From: Lactarius indigo
Taxonomy: Eukaryota > Basidiomycota > Agaricomycetes > Russulales > Russulaceae
NCBI GenBank assembly: GCA_025766275.1
Contig: JAFKAC010000001.1
Span: 2,790,001-2,854,000, forward strand
DNA: 64,000 nt
Reading direction: 5' to 3'
Numbering within the stretch: the first letter of the stretch is position 1; each line of letters begins with the position of its first letter. The position numbers and the translations under genes are program-made. The notes beneath the pieces are model-generated. The model was given only the letters and a program-made list of their open reading frames with translations. It had not been told where the DNA came from and did no database searches. Of this stretch, positions 35,671 through 47,864 are shown piece after piece.

Positions 35671-35820
35671 GTCGTCGGACCCCGGTCACCGGTCGCCGGA
35701 AAAATGCGTGGACGTCGTTCGTCGTACGCAAGCCAAGTCAGACCTGCGCCCCTTCCCTTTCACCCTCATTGACTTGTTTCCTGGATTCACCCCTCGATAA
35801 GTAGTCTGATACAAGATGAT

Positions 35821-36703
35821 ATGTCTCTTTATCTCTTCTCGTTGCCCCGCTGTCTATCTGACAGCCCCTGCGCTCTCCACAGCACTCCTAAGAGACGCAT
35901 CGAAACAGATGTGATGAAGTTGTGCGTGTTTCTAGAATGGCACTCCCGAGTACCCTGGCTGACCATATCTGCTATTAGATTAATGTCAGATTATGAAGTC
36001 ACGTTGGTGAACGATAGCATGCAGGAGTTCTATGTCTGGTTCTATGGCCCAACTGAAAGTGCGCAGTCTCTTGGCACCTGCACTACGTCTACCACGCACT
36101 CACGAACGTGGGCATATCTATCACAGCGCCGTTCTCTGGTGGAATTTGGAAGATCCATGTGGAACTTCCCGACCAGTACCCGTTTAAGTCTCCTAGTATC
36201 GGCTTCATGAACAAGATCTTCCATCCCAATATTGATGAGCTGTATGGGTATATCTACACATACCGCGGAGTGACTCTAACGTCAGTGAAACATCCAGGAG
36301 CGGCTCCGTTTGTTTGGACGTTATTAATCAAACGTGGTCACCGATGTTCGGTGAGCCATTCCCCATCGGGTATTGCTGTGCTTCACCCAACAGTTCCCGT
36401 CATAGATATGATCAACATATTTGAGGTGTTCTTGCCGCAATTACTGCGATACCCCAACCCAAGTGACCCACTAAACGGAGAGGCTGCTGCATTACTCATG
36501 CGTCACCCGAAGGAATACGAACAAAGAGTCAAAGGTACGGACCACGCCATTTTAGCGATGCTGTGGCTAACTGGCAACGTATAGAATACGTACAACGGTA
36601 TGCAACCAAAGAAGCAGCAAATAAGACCTCCGCAGAGGATGAGGAAGAGGCCGACGCAGAGATGAGCGACATGGGGAGCATCAGTGCAGGTGAAGAAGAC
36701 TGA
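35821..36703 (+). CDS. ubc8: E2 ubiquitin-conjugating enzyme, UBE2H/Ubc8-like
   Basis: The E2 that works with the GID/CTLH E3 ligase; in yeast Ubc8 acts in glucose-induced degradation of gluconeogenic enzymes. Exons give [33 protein letters not shown] and [20 protein letters not shown]. Next come [20 protein letters not shown], then [17 protein letters not shown] with the catalytic Cys (about 36312) and [20 protein letters not shown]. The conserved C-terminal helix is [12 protein letters not shown], followed by an acidic tail ([15 protein letters not shown]) as in UBE2H. All junctions are short GT-AG introns. The frame upstream of TPKRR is open to ATG 35821, giving an N-terminal extension of about 20 residues; an unseen first intron is an alternative. 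Confidence 0.9.
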
Positions 36704-37095
36704 AGAGACTTTTTCAACTTTATCTTTTCCACTTTCTTAGTTTGTTTTTCATCACTTACCACTGCAGTCTTACTCCTCATAGCTCATTCGTCGTTGTAGA
36801 AGATCCGCTTCCATTTTGATTTGGTGAGCAACCCTCGCTGGAAATTGTACCACAATGACTTTCTCTCCCTTCCATTCACCATATTACCCGCTGGGTCTCG
36901 ACTTTGACTCTTCGGTTATCCCCACCCCGGCTATTTAATTACTTTTCTGTCGTCTTAGGTTGTATGTAGTAGCATCCATCAAGTTCATTGCTGTCTTGAA
37001 CACGCGTGTCCCGGAACCACGCGGTGAACGAAGAGCGGGAGAACACGGAGGGGTTAGCGAGTAGTTGAGATAGGAGACCAGGACCTTGTGAATTA

Positions 37096-37889
37096 TCAAC
37101 TCAGGTGGGTGTCTTCGGGTGAACTTGTGACAGCAGGAACGAGTTCTTCGACCTTCTTTCCGATTTCTGACGCGGTCTGAACAAAGGATGGTGGACAAAG
37201 GGACGGTTGCAGATACGGAAAAGGGTGTACCTTAAGAAGGGTCTCGATCTGCACCTTTACACCCTCCATGGTGGCCGATTGAACCTTTGAAGACTTCAAG
37301 AGTTCTTCCTTCTCCTGTGTAAGCTCTTTGACCCTTCGATCGAGTCTGCACGGCGCGAAGCGAAAACTACTGTGAGTCTGTGCAGCGACCGATGGGAAAT
37401 TTCGTGTCGAACCTCTGGCGCTCGACAAGCTCGAACCCTAGTCGGTTAAGCATGAGCTGATGTTCGTTTGATAAAGCCTCTTCCGTGTGAGCCTCGGGTG
37501 GTGAGAGCTCTATGAATTGTTCGACCGAGTACATCTGGATGTCCTGGTAGACAGAACTGATGAGGGTAACCGAAGAATGGTTAATGGAGGAATGATGCAG
37601 TGATAGCGGAACGTACGCGAATTGGCGGCACTTGTCGATCTCGCGCTCAAGGTGGCGTTTCTCGTAGAGGAGGTTCTGAAGACGAAGATGGGTCTGGTCC
37701 ATGTCGTGTCTGGCGTCGGCAGTGACTTGTTTATGGGCTCGAGCGGCAGCATTGGCCTCGCGGTTGAGGGCCTTGAGGCGGGCGAAGAGAGCACCTGCGC
37801 GAATATGTACGGTCGGGGGGTCATCGTTGGGGGAGGGGTCAGTTGGCTAGCTGGCGAAGAGCATCGATAACGGGGTCGGGAGACTGCAT
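37096..37889 (-). CDS. THOC5-like subunit of the THO mRNA-export complex
   Basis: THO couples transcription to mRNA packaging and export. The coding joins MQSPDPVIDALRQLA (ATG 37887-37889) to ALFARLKALNREANAAARAH, then MDQTHLRLQNLLYEKRHLER, EIDKCRQF and SVYQDIQMYSVEQFIELSPP. After that come LSNEHQLMLNRLGFELVERQ and a coiled coil (LTQEKEELLKSSKVQSATME). This is the conserved N-terminal half of Thoc5/Fmip proteins. The protein stops at 37096 after about 210 residues, far shorter than animal THOC5, which is usual for basidiomycete versions as far as I know. It is head-to-head with the G6PDH gene. Confidence 0.82.
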
Positions 37890-38001
37890 CGTGACTTGGT
37901 CTGGCGAAACCCGGAGCCGGCTCCGGCAACCTATAATTACAGATAAAGTCCACACATCTCACACACAGGTAACCGAGTACTGTGTCTCTCCTCTCATTAC
38001 A
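37890..38001. promoter_or_regulatory. Shared 112-base divergent promoter, THOC5-like gene and zwf1
   Basis: Only 112 bases separate the two ATGs, and no coding lies between them. Shared control is inferred from spacing alone. Confidence 0.4.
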
Positions 38002-39810
38002 ATGACCATAGAACCAACTGAGCTCAGAGATAACACCACCATCATAGGTAACGATGCCTTTCTCTCCGCGTGTTCGTGTTGCGCTGATATATCTTTCTCT
38101 AGTGTTTGGTGCATCGGGTGATCTCGCCAAAAAGAAGGTCCGCACATCTCCTAATGAATGCACTAGACATTTCCTCGTTTCTCTCCAGACTTTCCCTGCC
38201 CTCTTTGGTTTGTATCGTGATGGTTTCCTTCCAAATGGGGTCAAGATAGTCGGGTACGCACGCACAAAGATGGACGAGGCCGAATTCCACAAGCGTTCCA
38301 CGTCGTACATCAAGGACCCCGATCAAAGCCATGCCTCCAAGATCGAGGAGTTCAAGAAACTCAGCAGCTACGTCTCAGGTGGCTACGAGGACTCTGCTTC
38401 GTTCGTGAACCTTGAGAACCACCTCAAGGGCATCGAATCTGCGTACCAATCAAAAGAGGCTAATCGTGTCTTTTACCTTGCGTTACCGCCCTCAGTCTTC
38501 CTTCCCGTCGCCGAGAATGTCAAGAAACACAACTACGCGAGCGGCGTCAACCGCATCATCGTTGAGAAGCCTTTCGGAAAGGACCTCGATTCGTCGCGTG
38601 AACTTCTCGGCGCACTCAAGCAACACTGGACCGAAGACGAAACGTATCGCATCGACCATTATCTTGGCAAGGAGATGGTCAAGAATATCCTCATCCTCCG
38701 CTTCGCCAACGTCGCGTTTAGTGCTGCTTGGGACAACAGATCCATCTCCAATGTCCAGATCACGTTCAAAGAGCCCTTCGGCACTGAGGGTCGTGGCGGC
38801 TACTTTGACGAATTCGGTATCATTCGTGATATTTTACAAAATCGTGTGTAGACCGCATCGTCCCCCTCCTGCGTACCGACTTTTGACCCTCCCCATAAAA
38901 AGATCTACTTCAGGTGCTCAGCGTCTTGACCATGGAACAACCTGTATCTTTCGCTGCTGAAGACGTCCGCGACGAAAAGGTACGTACCAATAACCGATTT
39001 GTCAGACAGGTGTCGTCATAGCCGCATTAGGTTAAAGTTCTCCGCTCAATCACGCCAATCGCAAGAGAGGACACACTCCTCGGCCAGTATGTGTCCGCAA
39101 ACGGGAAGCCTGGCTACCTCGATGACGATACTGTACCGCCGAACTCCACGTGCCCTACTTTTGCTGCGACGACGCTCTGGATCCACAACCCTCGTTGGGA
39201 AGGCGTACCCTTTATCCTCAAGGCCGGAAAAGGTAATCGTGTCTCCTCTAACGGTCACCAATGATTCTCAAATGAGTTGTGTGTGCAACCACTAGCCATG
39301 AACGAAGCCAAGGTAGAAGTGCGGATCCAATTCAAGGACGTCCCACCGGGTCTCTTTAAGGACATCTCGCGCAACGAGCTCGTCATCCGCATTCAGCCCT
39401 CAGAGTCGGTCTACTTGAAGATGAATGCCAAGGTTCCCGGCCTGTACACACGCGCACTGCCCATCGAAATGGACTTGACGTATAAGCGGCGGTTCTCTGA
39501 TAGCAAGATCCCCGAGGCATATGAGGCGCTCATCCTCGATGCGCTCAAGGGCGACCATTCCAACTTTGTCCGCCACGATGAGCTCGACGTCGCTTGGAAG
39601 GTGCGCGACGGCACGGCAGCCGAACGAAAATAAAAATACGATTCTCATCACACGGTCTTTTTATAGATTTTCACACCCATTTTGCACTGGATAGACGGGA
39701 AGGAGGGCACACCCCCAAAGCCCGTGTCCTATCCTTACGGCTCACGAGGTCCCAAGGAACTTGACGCGTTCGTCAACAAGTACCACTTCACACGATCAAC
39801 TACGGAGTAG
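38002..39810 (+). CDS. zwf1: Glucose-6-phosphate 1-dehydrogenase
   Basis: The first enzyme of the oxidative pentose phosphate pathway; it oxidises glucose 6-phosphate with NADP and supplies NADPH. Exon 1 starts [15 protein letters not shown] and joins across an intron (donor 38047) to [12 protein letters not shown], the nucleotide-binding motif. Then come [33 protein letters not shown], the active-site [13 protein letters not shown] (about 38647-38685), [20 protein letters not shown] (across an intron at about 38846), [33 protein letters not shown] and [19 protein letters not shown]. The ending is [20 protein letters not shown]. Every conserved block is present and all junctions close, so the enzyme appears intact. 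The chosen ATG is required to reach the Rossmann strand. Confidence 0.96.
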
Positions 39811-40475
39811 TAAGCTGTTTCACTGCTCTCTATTTACGAGCAGTGTTGACGGTATAATTTCGTATGTGCAGCTCGTGGCCGATTACAAACTTGGCTAGCC
39901 TGTGATGTAGGGGTGGGAGATTTGATCCGAAAGAAAGACCAGATATTTCGAAGTCATGATCCGTGTACATGTGTATGAACCCATTAAGTTAGTTTGGCGG
40001 TCATTGTTCATTATTCCCAATTTGCGAGAAAACTCCGAATATATTGTGAAGAACATAGCGTGTATATCGATCCCGGCTGCAAATCGCGCGCCCAGCCTTT
40101 GAGATCGGCGGTCGTGATTGGTAATGAATACGAAAGCTTCTATGTTCGCAGGATACATATTCCCACCATTAAGTGAAGAAGAAAATAAACGCGGAATGGA
40201 AAGTGGTGAGTAAACATGGTGGGTTAGATGTGGGGGATATTAAAATGATCATGCATTGATCTTTCTTTTGAATCAAACAAAGCGAACATGGATGATGCGA
40301 CACTAAACACCTGCGCGATGCGAGCTGACGAAGAGGAGCCTGAATGCATGTGGGAGGGCTACAGAACGCGTTTTTTTTTTTTTTTTTGACTTGCGTGGGG
40401 GACTAGGCAACGGACAGCTGTCATCGTCACGAAACGACACAGCCGTTCGTGAACCACCTGAGGAGCGCGTCAGGG
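39811..40475. other. Convergent intergenic region with a 17-base T run
   Basis: 665 bases separate zwf1 and the LONRF-like gene, which converge here. Open frames are short and not protein-like. A T17 run lies at 40371-40387, just beyond the end of the LONRF-like coding region. It is probably 3' untranslated sequence. Confidence 0.55.
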
Positions 40476-42538
40476 TCAATCTAGTACATAGTCCGCCGAG
40501 CACGTTTGTCGGACGAACCAGTTGCTGTTCAGCTGCTCGATCCAATGAACTACCAGACGCAGACGGAGTAGCGGGGATTTGACTGGTAAAAGTTTGGCCT
40601 TTTCCGTCTCCTCGATTGGCAGAGCCTGCGGTCATATCGATCAGCGGCCGTTCGTGCACACGCCAGTAAGCGTCAAGAGGAGCACCGACCATGGCCATCC
40701 AGTAGCTGAAATAGGACGGGTCAGTCGGCATGGGACCGTATATGTGATTCAGTCTGTTCAACCTCTGCACGACCCATGGAGCGCCCCCACGTTGGACCTG
40801 GTCTAAAAATACGAGACACACGTCCACCAGTTCTCGCACATCTTGCGTATACGAGCTACGTGGCCCCGATTCACTCGGGGTGGGGGGTAGCGTAGTGACC
40901 GATGCGGGGTTTGACACGTCAGCTTCTAGGTTAACAGATGCGGGAGCTGGGGCCGGGATCGGAGGCGCGTCGTCAGGGACGTTAGGGACGTCAGGATATA
41001 GGGGGGGACAGTCGAAGACCCTGTACGATGTAGACGAATAAAATGAATGGAATTGCATAGTCACAAAACGTACCGTTCAATTCTGCTGACCATGTACCCA
41101 TCGATGGAACCGCGTTCCATAATGCGAAAACGATAAGTGCCCTGCGTCTCGACCATGCTACGGCCATCGGGCAACATCCTAACTTTCTTGATGTCCAGCA
41201 TTGTGCCAAAGTCGTGGCCGGCGGATCGACCACTGGCGGCTGACGGGGGCATGATCATCCCAAAACATGGATTGGGTTTCTCGAGACATCGCCGGAGCAT
41301 GAGACGGTATCTGTGCGGCGTTAGCCAATTTTAACTAAAACCTAAAGAACAGGAAAGGAAATGCCTAGGTTCGAAGAAGTGGAGGATAGTCGGCAAGCCC
41401 TGGAAATGACAGTTGACAGACGAAGATTGGCGTGTCAAGGCGAGCATGACGCTCTTCTTGTTCGATCAAGCGCCCAGCGTTCGGCGTAGGCTTCTGGAAA
41501 GGCTGTGAGGACTAGCCGGGGAGAGGGGGGAGGGTGTAAAGTGTTAGTCGACATGCACGAATTGAAGTCGGGACGTACTGATCGAGAGGATTGTCTTGTT
41601 GAATGGGTGATCTTGGAAATACATGACCCCAGGCAAGGGCTGGCGACAGAGTGGACACTGACGGCCATGGTCTAAGGAGCGGTATAGACACCTCGAACAG
41701 AAGGTCTGGCAAGTGTGGAGGAGATTGAGCAGAGGGGAGCGGGGAAATGAGGGGAGGACGAGAAAGAAGGGCCCTTACATGTTGGCAGGGGGACGTTATT
41801 GGCTGATAGAGGAGCATGAAGCAGATCTCGCAAGAAAGCTCGGCGAGCAACTCTTTTTCGAAATGATCGGCGGATTGAGCAGGAGAGTCTAAACGTCTCG
41901 GCGGTGGGAGGTGCTTTCGCCGTCTTTTCCTCGCGTTGGGACGGGCCGGAGTTTGCTGCTGCAGCGATGCATCGAGAGAGGAGGTGATTGGAGTGGAGAT
42001 CGAAGAGGACGAGGAGATATCAGATGGGACGATCGAAGTGGAACCGGGGGTGGACACCCCGGGTTGTGAAGGGGAGGGATGAGTTAGTGCTGGTGTTAAC
42101 AATCTCTTCATTGTCAAATTCTGAATCGCTACCAGAACCACTGTCGAGAGTGGGGAGAGGTTCAATAGACTGAGCATGCTGGTCGTAGCGATGGACGATG
42201 GAGGCAAGTTTGTTTATGGTGACGTCTGTGCGAGAATCTGGGATTGTTGCAAAGATGACAGGGTCGCGGTCTAACAGAAAGCCAGAGGCAGGGTAGAAAG
42301 TGACGCGCGAGGACGAAGGAATGTTAGGAAGAGGAGCCGCGTCGGAGGGAGAGACGGTACAGGAGGAGAGGGGACAAGGGGACAAACGGAGGAAACGAGG
42401 GGAGGGAGGGGAGTGTGGTGGGTCGAGGACATGGCTAGCACAAACGGAATGGCCACAGAAGAGAGTGACGGGTGCAACTAGAGGGGATGAGGGGGGGCAG
42501 ACCGGACAGTGGAAAAGAGGGACTAGTTGAGAGGCCAT
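40476..42538 (-). CDS. LONRF-like RING-finger / LON-substrate-binding protein
   Basis: A probable E3 ubiquitin ligase with two RING-type segments and a C-terminal LON N-domain. The first cysteine cluster is near the start (FHCPVC then FCGHSVCASH, about 42420-42515). The second RING is ELSCEICFMLLYQPITSPC (about 41800-41860), completed across introns by SRCLYRSLDHGRQCPLCRQP (about 41640-41700). The LON part follows: ERHARLDTPIFVCQLSFPG, then EPRYRLMLRRCLEKPNPCFG, then GTMLDIKKVRMLPDGRSMVE and, after an intron (acceptor near 40630), LPIEETEKAKLLPVKSPLLR and LVVHWIEQLNSNWF. The stop is 40476-40478. A longer frame to 40303 runs through an intron and a poly-A run and is not the end. ATG 42536-42538 is chosen because the upstream frame lacks an ATG. 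Confidence 0.87.
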
Positions 42539-42729
42539 GAACAAGTGAGGCGAATCGGAATCGGAGGTGGCCAAGTGTCGATGTTGTATGTCGACATTAT
42601 TGATTATGTTGGTGATCTTGAACTTGAATTGACTCAGATGTCGTTCACTGACGGGTTTTCGGGTGAATGGGTATCAAGTGATCGAGATTCCAGGAAGAGA
42701 TCGCACGCTCTTCTATCCTCCCTCACGTC
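42539..42729. promoter_or_regulatory. Divergent promoter region, LONRF-like and Stb6-like genes
   Basis: 191 bases separate the two starts. No clear TATA or CACGTG was seen. Shared control is inferred from layout. Confidence 0.3.
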
Positions 42730-45700
42730 ATGTCCACCCTCGTATTGCTCCTCCCCACTGTCAGAAGTCCTCGCTCCTCTTGCTCTCTCCCTTCCCCCAC
42801 GCTTCCAAACAAATCCCCGAGGTCAAAGCAACCACCTCGCTCTCGTCTCGCCTCTCCACAACCACCACAACTTCTCCCTGATCCTCACACATACTCCTCG
42901 GTCGGCCACGCATGGCTAGGCAACAATGCGGCATTTGAAATCGTTCAAGAGCACCTGGTACTCAAAGGCTATCAACTGTTTGTCGTAGAAAAGTGGTCAG
43001 TTCACTTCTCTCCCTTTCTGTCCCCCACACCGATCTCCAATCCTTCCCAGGGTTACTCAGAGGACGAGACCCATCATTACTTTGGCCGTCTATACCGGCG
43101 ATTCTCGTCACAGGGTCGGCTCCCCTCCCCTTTCTTCGGAGCTAGTCTTATTCGTCCTTGACAGATTACCATGACCGCTTTGAGCCCCTCGTACGCTCTC
43201 AGATCCGAAGATGCCAAGGCAGAATGGGACAGAGTTCTCCGTGAATTACAGCAAGACGGTGCACGACCTCGCCACGTAAGGTTACGTCGTCGTCGCCTCG
43301 CGCATATATTGACTCTGCCAAAGACAGAACATGGCACTCTCATGGTTACATTCCCTTGCCAACTTCCGTTCTGACTATACCATCGTGCCCATCCCTAGCG
43401 GTGTTTTTCTCGAAGCTCGCGACCACCTATACACAAACATCAATTTGCTCCGCATGGGTTGCAGTGGCAGGATGGCTCTGACGCTGCAAGAACCTAGGCG
43501 GGCACAATTTCAAAGTCGGTTTCCTTGCAGGGAATGACTCTTCCACACAGGGATGCCACCAAAGATCGTTTCATCGGCATGTATCGTATGAACTGACAAG
43601 ATCAGATCTTCCGACCTCTTTAGTACAACCATACTCGAACTCGTCAAACTCATCCAAGCAGCTCTTTCCCTCTTTGGCCTTTTTAGTATTTATCAAGATG
43701 AATGGAACGGGCTTCTATGCGATGTAACCGTCGACAGCATTCAGCGTTGGTTGACCGAGATCGGTGAACCCCAGATGGCTGTCGAGGTATTCTCTCTCCC
43801 CCATGTCTTTGTCACTCGTTTTCATTCGCTTTGCATTTTCACAGCCAACTGAGAGAGTAGTGGATCCTGTCGTGGTTTGCGCTCTTCTTTGTCAAGTTTC
43901 CACTACCCGCAACAAGTTGTATGCTCTCGGCTTTGGCCATGTACGCCTCTTCCTTGTGCACCTTTCCCGGGTCTCACCTGCCACGCAGCTCATCCCGAAA
44001 GACCCTTTCCTTGATCCTGAGCGCTTCCTCAGGGCTGTTTCCGCCTTCCAGGACTCTCGTCTCTATAATTCTTCGTCCACAACAACCCAGCCTTTCCTTG
44101 CCGACGACGTCCTGAATGCCATCGACGCGGCTTATTCCAAGTCTCGTACAACAGAGCCCTACAAAGTTCACCGTGTCCTGTTGAACAAGCTGGATGATCT
44201 TACCACCGACTTGCGCACGTCTTCTGGACCTACAAACTTCAATCCCGCTGACATAGACCAGTTTATCCGTTTCGCCGAGACTAAGGCCGCGAAAGATGGC
44301 GTGCACAGTTTAAAATATTTGTGGGGCGGTCGAGCTGACATGCTCGCGTTAAAGAGGAAGGAACGTCTATGGAGCGATGGAGAAGACGACGGTGGTCGTG
44401 ACCGGGAAAAGGCGGAGAGAGTGGACGAGTTGTCGACAGGAGATGAGAATGAGTCGAGAGCATGGCGCGGTAAGCGCGTGCAGCGCAAGATCGAGTCTTG
44501 GGCTGGGTGGGTACATACACACATTCTCGAGAGAAGCGTTCATAATACCCACCTAGGTTGGGTCGGCAAAAAAAGCGGAGTGAAGATGTGGGCCTGGGAG
44601 GCCGCCGTCTGCCCTTTCACAATGACTCGCCGTCTTGGAACCGGGACAGCATTTCAGTACCCCAAGTCGTCGTGTCCAGGTATAATTTTCCACCAGGGCA
44701 GTTTTCGCACACCTAAACTTTCTGCAGAAACGGCGAAGAAGACGAAATTCTCAGTAGTGGCCAGGTATCACCTATTTGCAAGTCGTTCTCTTCCATTCGT
44801 TTCGTTCATTAATGGGGACGTAGCCCAGTCCCATGGCAATTATCTCGGTATCGCACCGTCTCCCGCAGACACGTCTACCTCGAATCTCTCAGACTACGAA
44901 CGACGCTTGACAAAGTTCAATGAGCGTGTCCCCGGGAGGCTGCCCACGGCTTTCCTAGTCACCAGTTGGTCTGATCCAAGAAGCGCAAGGACCAACACAA
45001 GTCCCGTAGCAGACTCTCAGCGCAAGAGTGGAAACATATATCATATGCGTGACGAAACCGTCAAAGAATCGACATATCGAAGTACAGGCGAAGGAATTAA
45101 GAAGAGTGCTTATTATATGGGCGCTACCGTCGTCACAAGGTGAGCATTCTCTCAGAACTTTAGCGAAAGGAAGTGTTCCCATCATTTAACTGATATCGAC
45201 CTTAGGCGAAGGAGCTTCGATGATGCACAGAAGTTAGCAAGGTCGCGCATACTCCCAGTCCACCACATGAAGATCGATGTCGAGCTCTGTGGTCAATTAC
45301 TGGTCATGCGGCGCCGAGAGCAACATCTCGAAGGCGTTGTTGCGTGCCTGCGAATCCTCACCTCCCGGTTGTCCTCATATGAACGCCTACCTTCGTGAAG
45401 ACTACGAGGCACATCAGCCCGAACTTTCCCGTGCAGAAGCCCGCACCAAGATCATTGCAGAAATCGAGGGTGCTCGCGACAAGGCATACGCGATGATGCA
45501 AGAAACCCATGCCCTTTCCTATGAGGCGGCTCAGTTTGACGTGCAAAACCTCTGGCATGCCATCTCCCCACAACGGCAGAAGGTATTTGAGATGCGCTCA
45601 CGCGTCTTTGATACCGGACGGCGCGCACTAGGTGCGGGAAGGTTCGACAGGGTGCTTCGGACACTTGACGGGCAGGAGACGCTTGTAGATTGGGCAGGAC

Positions 45701-46023
45701 GCACGGAGGAGGAAGTAGCCGAGGAAGGGGGGCTACAGGACATCCATCTCGAGGAGGAGGAAGAGGAGCGCGAAGAGCGCGAACGCGAGGCAGCGCCTAA
45801 ACCTCCACCATCGTGGTTGCTCAAGATGATTGCTAGTTGGGGCAACCGTTGGGGTGCCGGGCGGAAGAAGGCAGACGATACGGCGACCAAGTCGCCTCCG
45901 ATCGTGGATGGGGAAAGGGGTGCACTCTCGCCCTCATCGGAGATCGGCACGATATTGCCCGAACCCAAGTCTCCCACCCAGGACTCTGGTGAACTATCAG
46001 ATGTGCTGAAGCCAGACCATTAG
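42730..46023 (+). CDS. Stb6/Stb2-like fungal protein, one internal frame offset
   Basis: It resembles the Stb6/Stb2 family, reported as Sin3-binding proteins of uncertain function. Family blocks in order are: AAFEIVQEHLVLKGYQLFVV; TEHGTLMVTSLANFRSDYTI then VPIPSGVF; LLRMGCSGRMALTLQEP; LYSTTILELVKLIQAALSLF (approximate); GLLCDVTVDSIQRWLTEIG; PTERVVDPVVVCALL; then a long variable part and RRSFDDAQKLARSRILPV. After that HHMKIDVELCGQLLVMRRRE leads to a coiled coil (EHLEGVVACLRILTSRLSSY). The coiled coil continues as NAYLREDYEAHQPELSRAEA in the next frame. That switch at about 45378-45384 needs one extra base, and no intron fits. The C-terminus is acidic and Pro-rich. The early exons (43100-43560) are approximate. 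Confidence 0.8.
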
Positions 46024-46144
46024 AGGCCTATGTTATCTGTCTCTTGCGGTGGCAGCAGTCGGCTGATTTATCTTATCATCATAGTAAATAGAGATAGGAA
46101 ATGTCGCCGTATCACACACATGCTGTCTGTCATACGGTCCCAAA

Positions 46145-47702
46145 TTATTTTTTTACCACCTTCCCCTGTGTCTTGCGGAGATTGCGCTTGCGATCGCGCT
46201 CCAAGAGCTAGTGGAACATACAGCGTAAGCAGAAAAGACAATACAGGCGTACTATAGGTTCACCTTTTGTTGCTCGGCGGCACTCAAATTGGCGATGCGC
46301 TCTTCCTCAGCTCGGCGCTTGGCGGCAAGCTTAGCGTCAGCTGCTTCCTCTCGAGCTTCTCGCTCGGCCTCGTCCTTGACCGTCTTGGAAAAGTCTTCGC
46401 GCGTCTTCTTCAGCTTGTTTTTCGTCTCCGGGCGGAGATTCACCTTCTCAAGAACGTCGATGAGATCAAACACGGCGGAGACAAGCCGCACGGAGTCGAT
46501 GGCGTGCGATGGCGGGGGAGTGGCCAAAGAAAGGATAATGTGCTTCTCTTTGTTTGCGGGAACGGCGCTGGGCCGGACACGGGGCTGGTCGGTGATCTGC
46601 GCGCGACGAGTGCAGCATTGAGAAATTGGTTTGGGCAAGTGAAGAAACCCCGACGAAACCGTAAAGGAGCGGAAATAGGGCTGGATCTTGGGGTCCTTGA
46701 TTGCTTCTAAGAGAGGCCCCGCGATCTTGAGCACGCTATCCGTGACATCGGCATACTCTGCGGCGCGCTTTCGTCAATACTTGGGCCTCGTGTGCAGATG
46801 GAGGGCTGGGGAGTCACCGTGACCCCGATCCCGGCTTACCGCTCATTACAACCACATTGGGAGGAAGCGATGGGTTCTCGGTGGTCTTCGTGAACGTCTG
46901 TTATGGCACAGGCAGTTAGGACACCATCGGCGGCACAAGGAAACGGGTCGCGTGGCTCACGAGATCCCATCGCTCGTTCTTAATGGAATTGGACTCTTCT
47001 TTTGTGACGAGGAGCCCACACAAAGTCGGGGACGGCTACCGTCGTGTGCAGCTTGAAGTCCAGCGTGACGTCATCTTTGGGGGTATACAGCAGGTCGATG
47101 AGGCTCCAGGCGGTCTGGTAGGCGAGCTGGAACAAGTCATGGCGCGGCCTGAGCGCGAAGACGGTGTGCAGCGAGGCGACGTTGCGTCTCCCTGTCGAGA
47201 AGTTGAAGAAATCGGTGTAGCCATCAGTAGTCAGGTCGCCCGCCGTGGGACGCGAGAACTGTTTCTCCAATAGGCTCATGTGCGCGCTCAACCTGCGTGT
47301 TTCGAATGGCACGTAAAAACAATGTCAGTGGATAAGCCCGACAGCCGAGAAGGACGCAACGCGCACGCGCGGGGAAGCGGAGGAAGTGGGACGCGACGAA
47401 CCAGCTGTTGGCCCTGACGCTATTGATTTGGCTTCCGAACCAGAAGAAGGCGCCGTACAAGATAACGGCGGCGAGGAGGAACACCTCATTTTTGAAAACT
47501 TTGTTGTTTATAAGTCAGTAACGGTAAACTTTGGGCCCGATAGAGAGAGGGCGGATAAACGGATGGACAACTCACGTGCGGGACGAAAGACGAAGAATTT
47601 CCAGGTGTACTCCAAGCCTTCGTACTCGCCATCAAGGAGAGGGGGCTGCACGAATAGCAGTTGCGTCAAATTTGTGAACGAGCTAAAAAGCAACGATGCC
47701 AT
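46145..47702 (-). CDS. CCDC47-like (DUF1682) ER membrane protein
   Basis: CCDC47 is part of the PAT/multipass translocon machinery that helps membrane-protein insertion and ER calcium handling. The start is MASLLFSSFTNLTQLLFVQP (ATG 47700-47702). Then LLDGEYEGLEYTWKFFVFRP is followed by the membrane helix NEVFLLAAVILYGAFFWFG and RANSWFVA. The family core is LLEKQFSRP, DGYTDFFNFSTGRRNVASLH, FALRPRHDLFQL and YTPKDDVTLDFKL. The C-terminus is a Lys/Glu-rich helix. A frame read without splicing stops at 46252. An intron starting at the AAAAG|GTGAAC donor instead leads to LLERDRKRNLRKTQGKVVKK and stop 46145-46147, the usual CCDC47 ending, so I prefer it. Confidence 0.88.
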
Positions 47703-47864
47703 CTTGCTACGCAATTGCCAGCGACACGGATTCCGGACCTGCGGATTTGGGTGAACACTCGGCATGTGCCGACTCTCTTTTCTCACGCCTACCCAACCGA
47801 AAGCAGCCGACAGACAACGGACAACCCCACCAACTTCACCGCTCACAGCGCTCACTCTCTGACA
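47703..47864. promoter_or_regulatory. Divergent promoter region, CCDC47-like and cytochrome oxidase genes
   Basis: 162 bases lie between the two start codons. The half nearest the oxidase gene is pyrimidine-rich. Shared control is inferred only. Confidence 0.35.

Noticed and set aside
40303..40475. Longer C-terminus of the LONRF-like protein ending KSKKKKK
   Set aside because: It runs through the last intron and a T17 run; splicing restores the conserved LON ending and stop at 40476.
46252..46254. Stop codon as the end of the CCDC47-like gene
   Set aside because: It lies inside an intron; the downstream exon encodes the family-typical basic end and stops at 46145.
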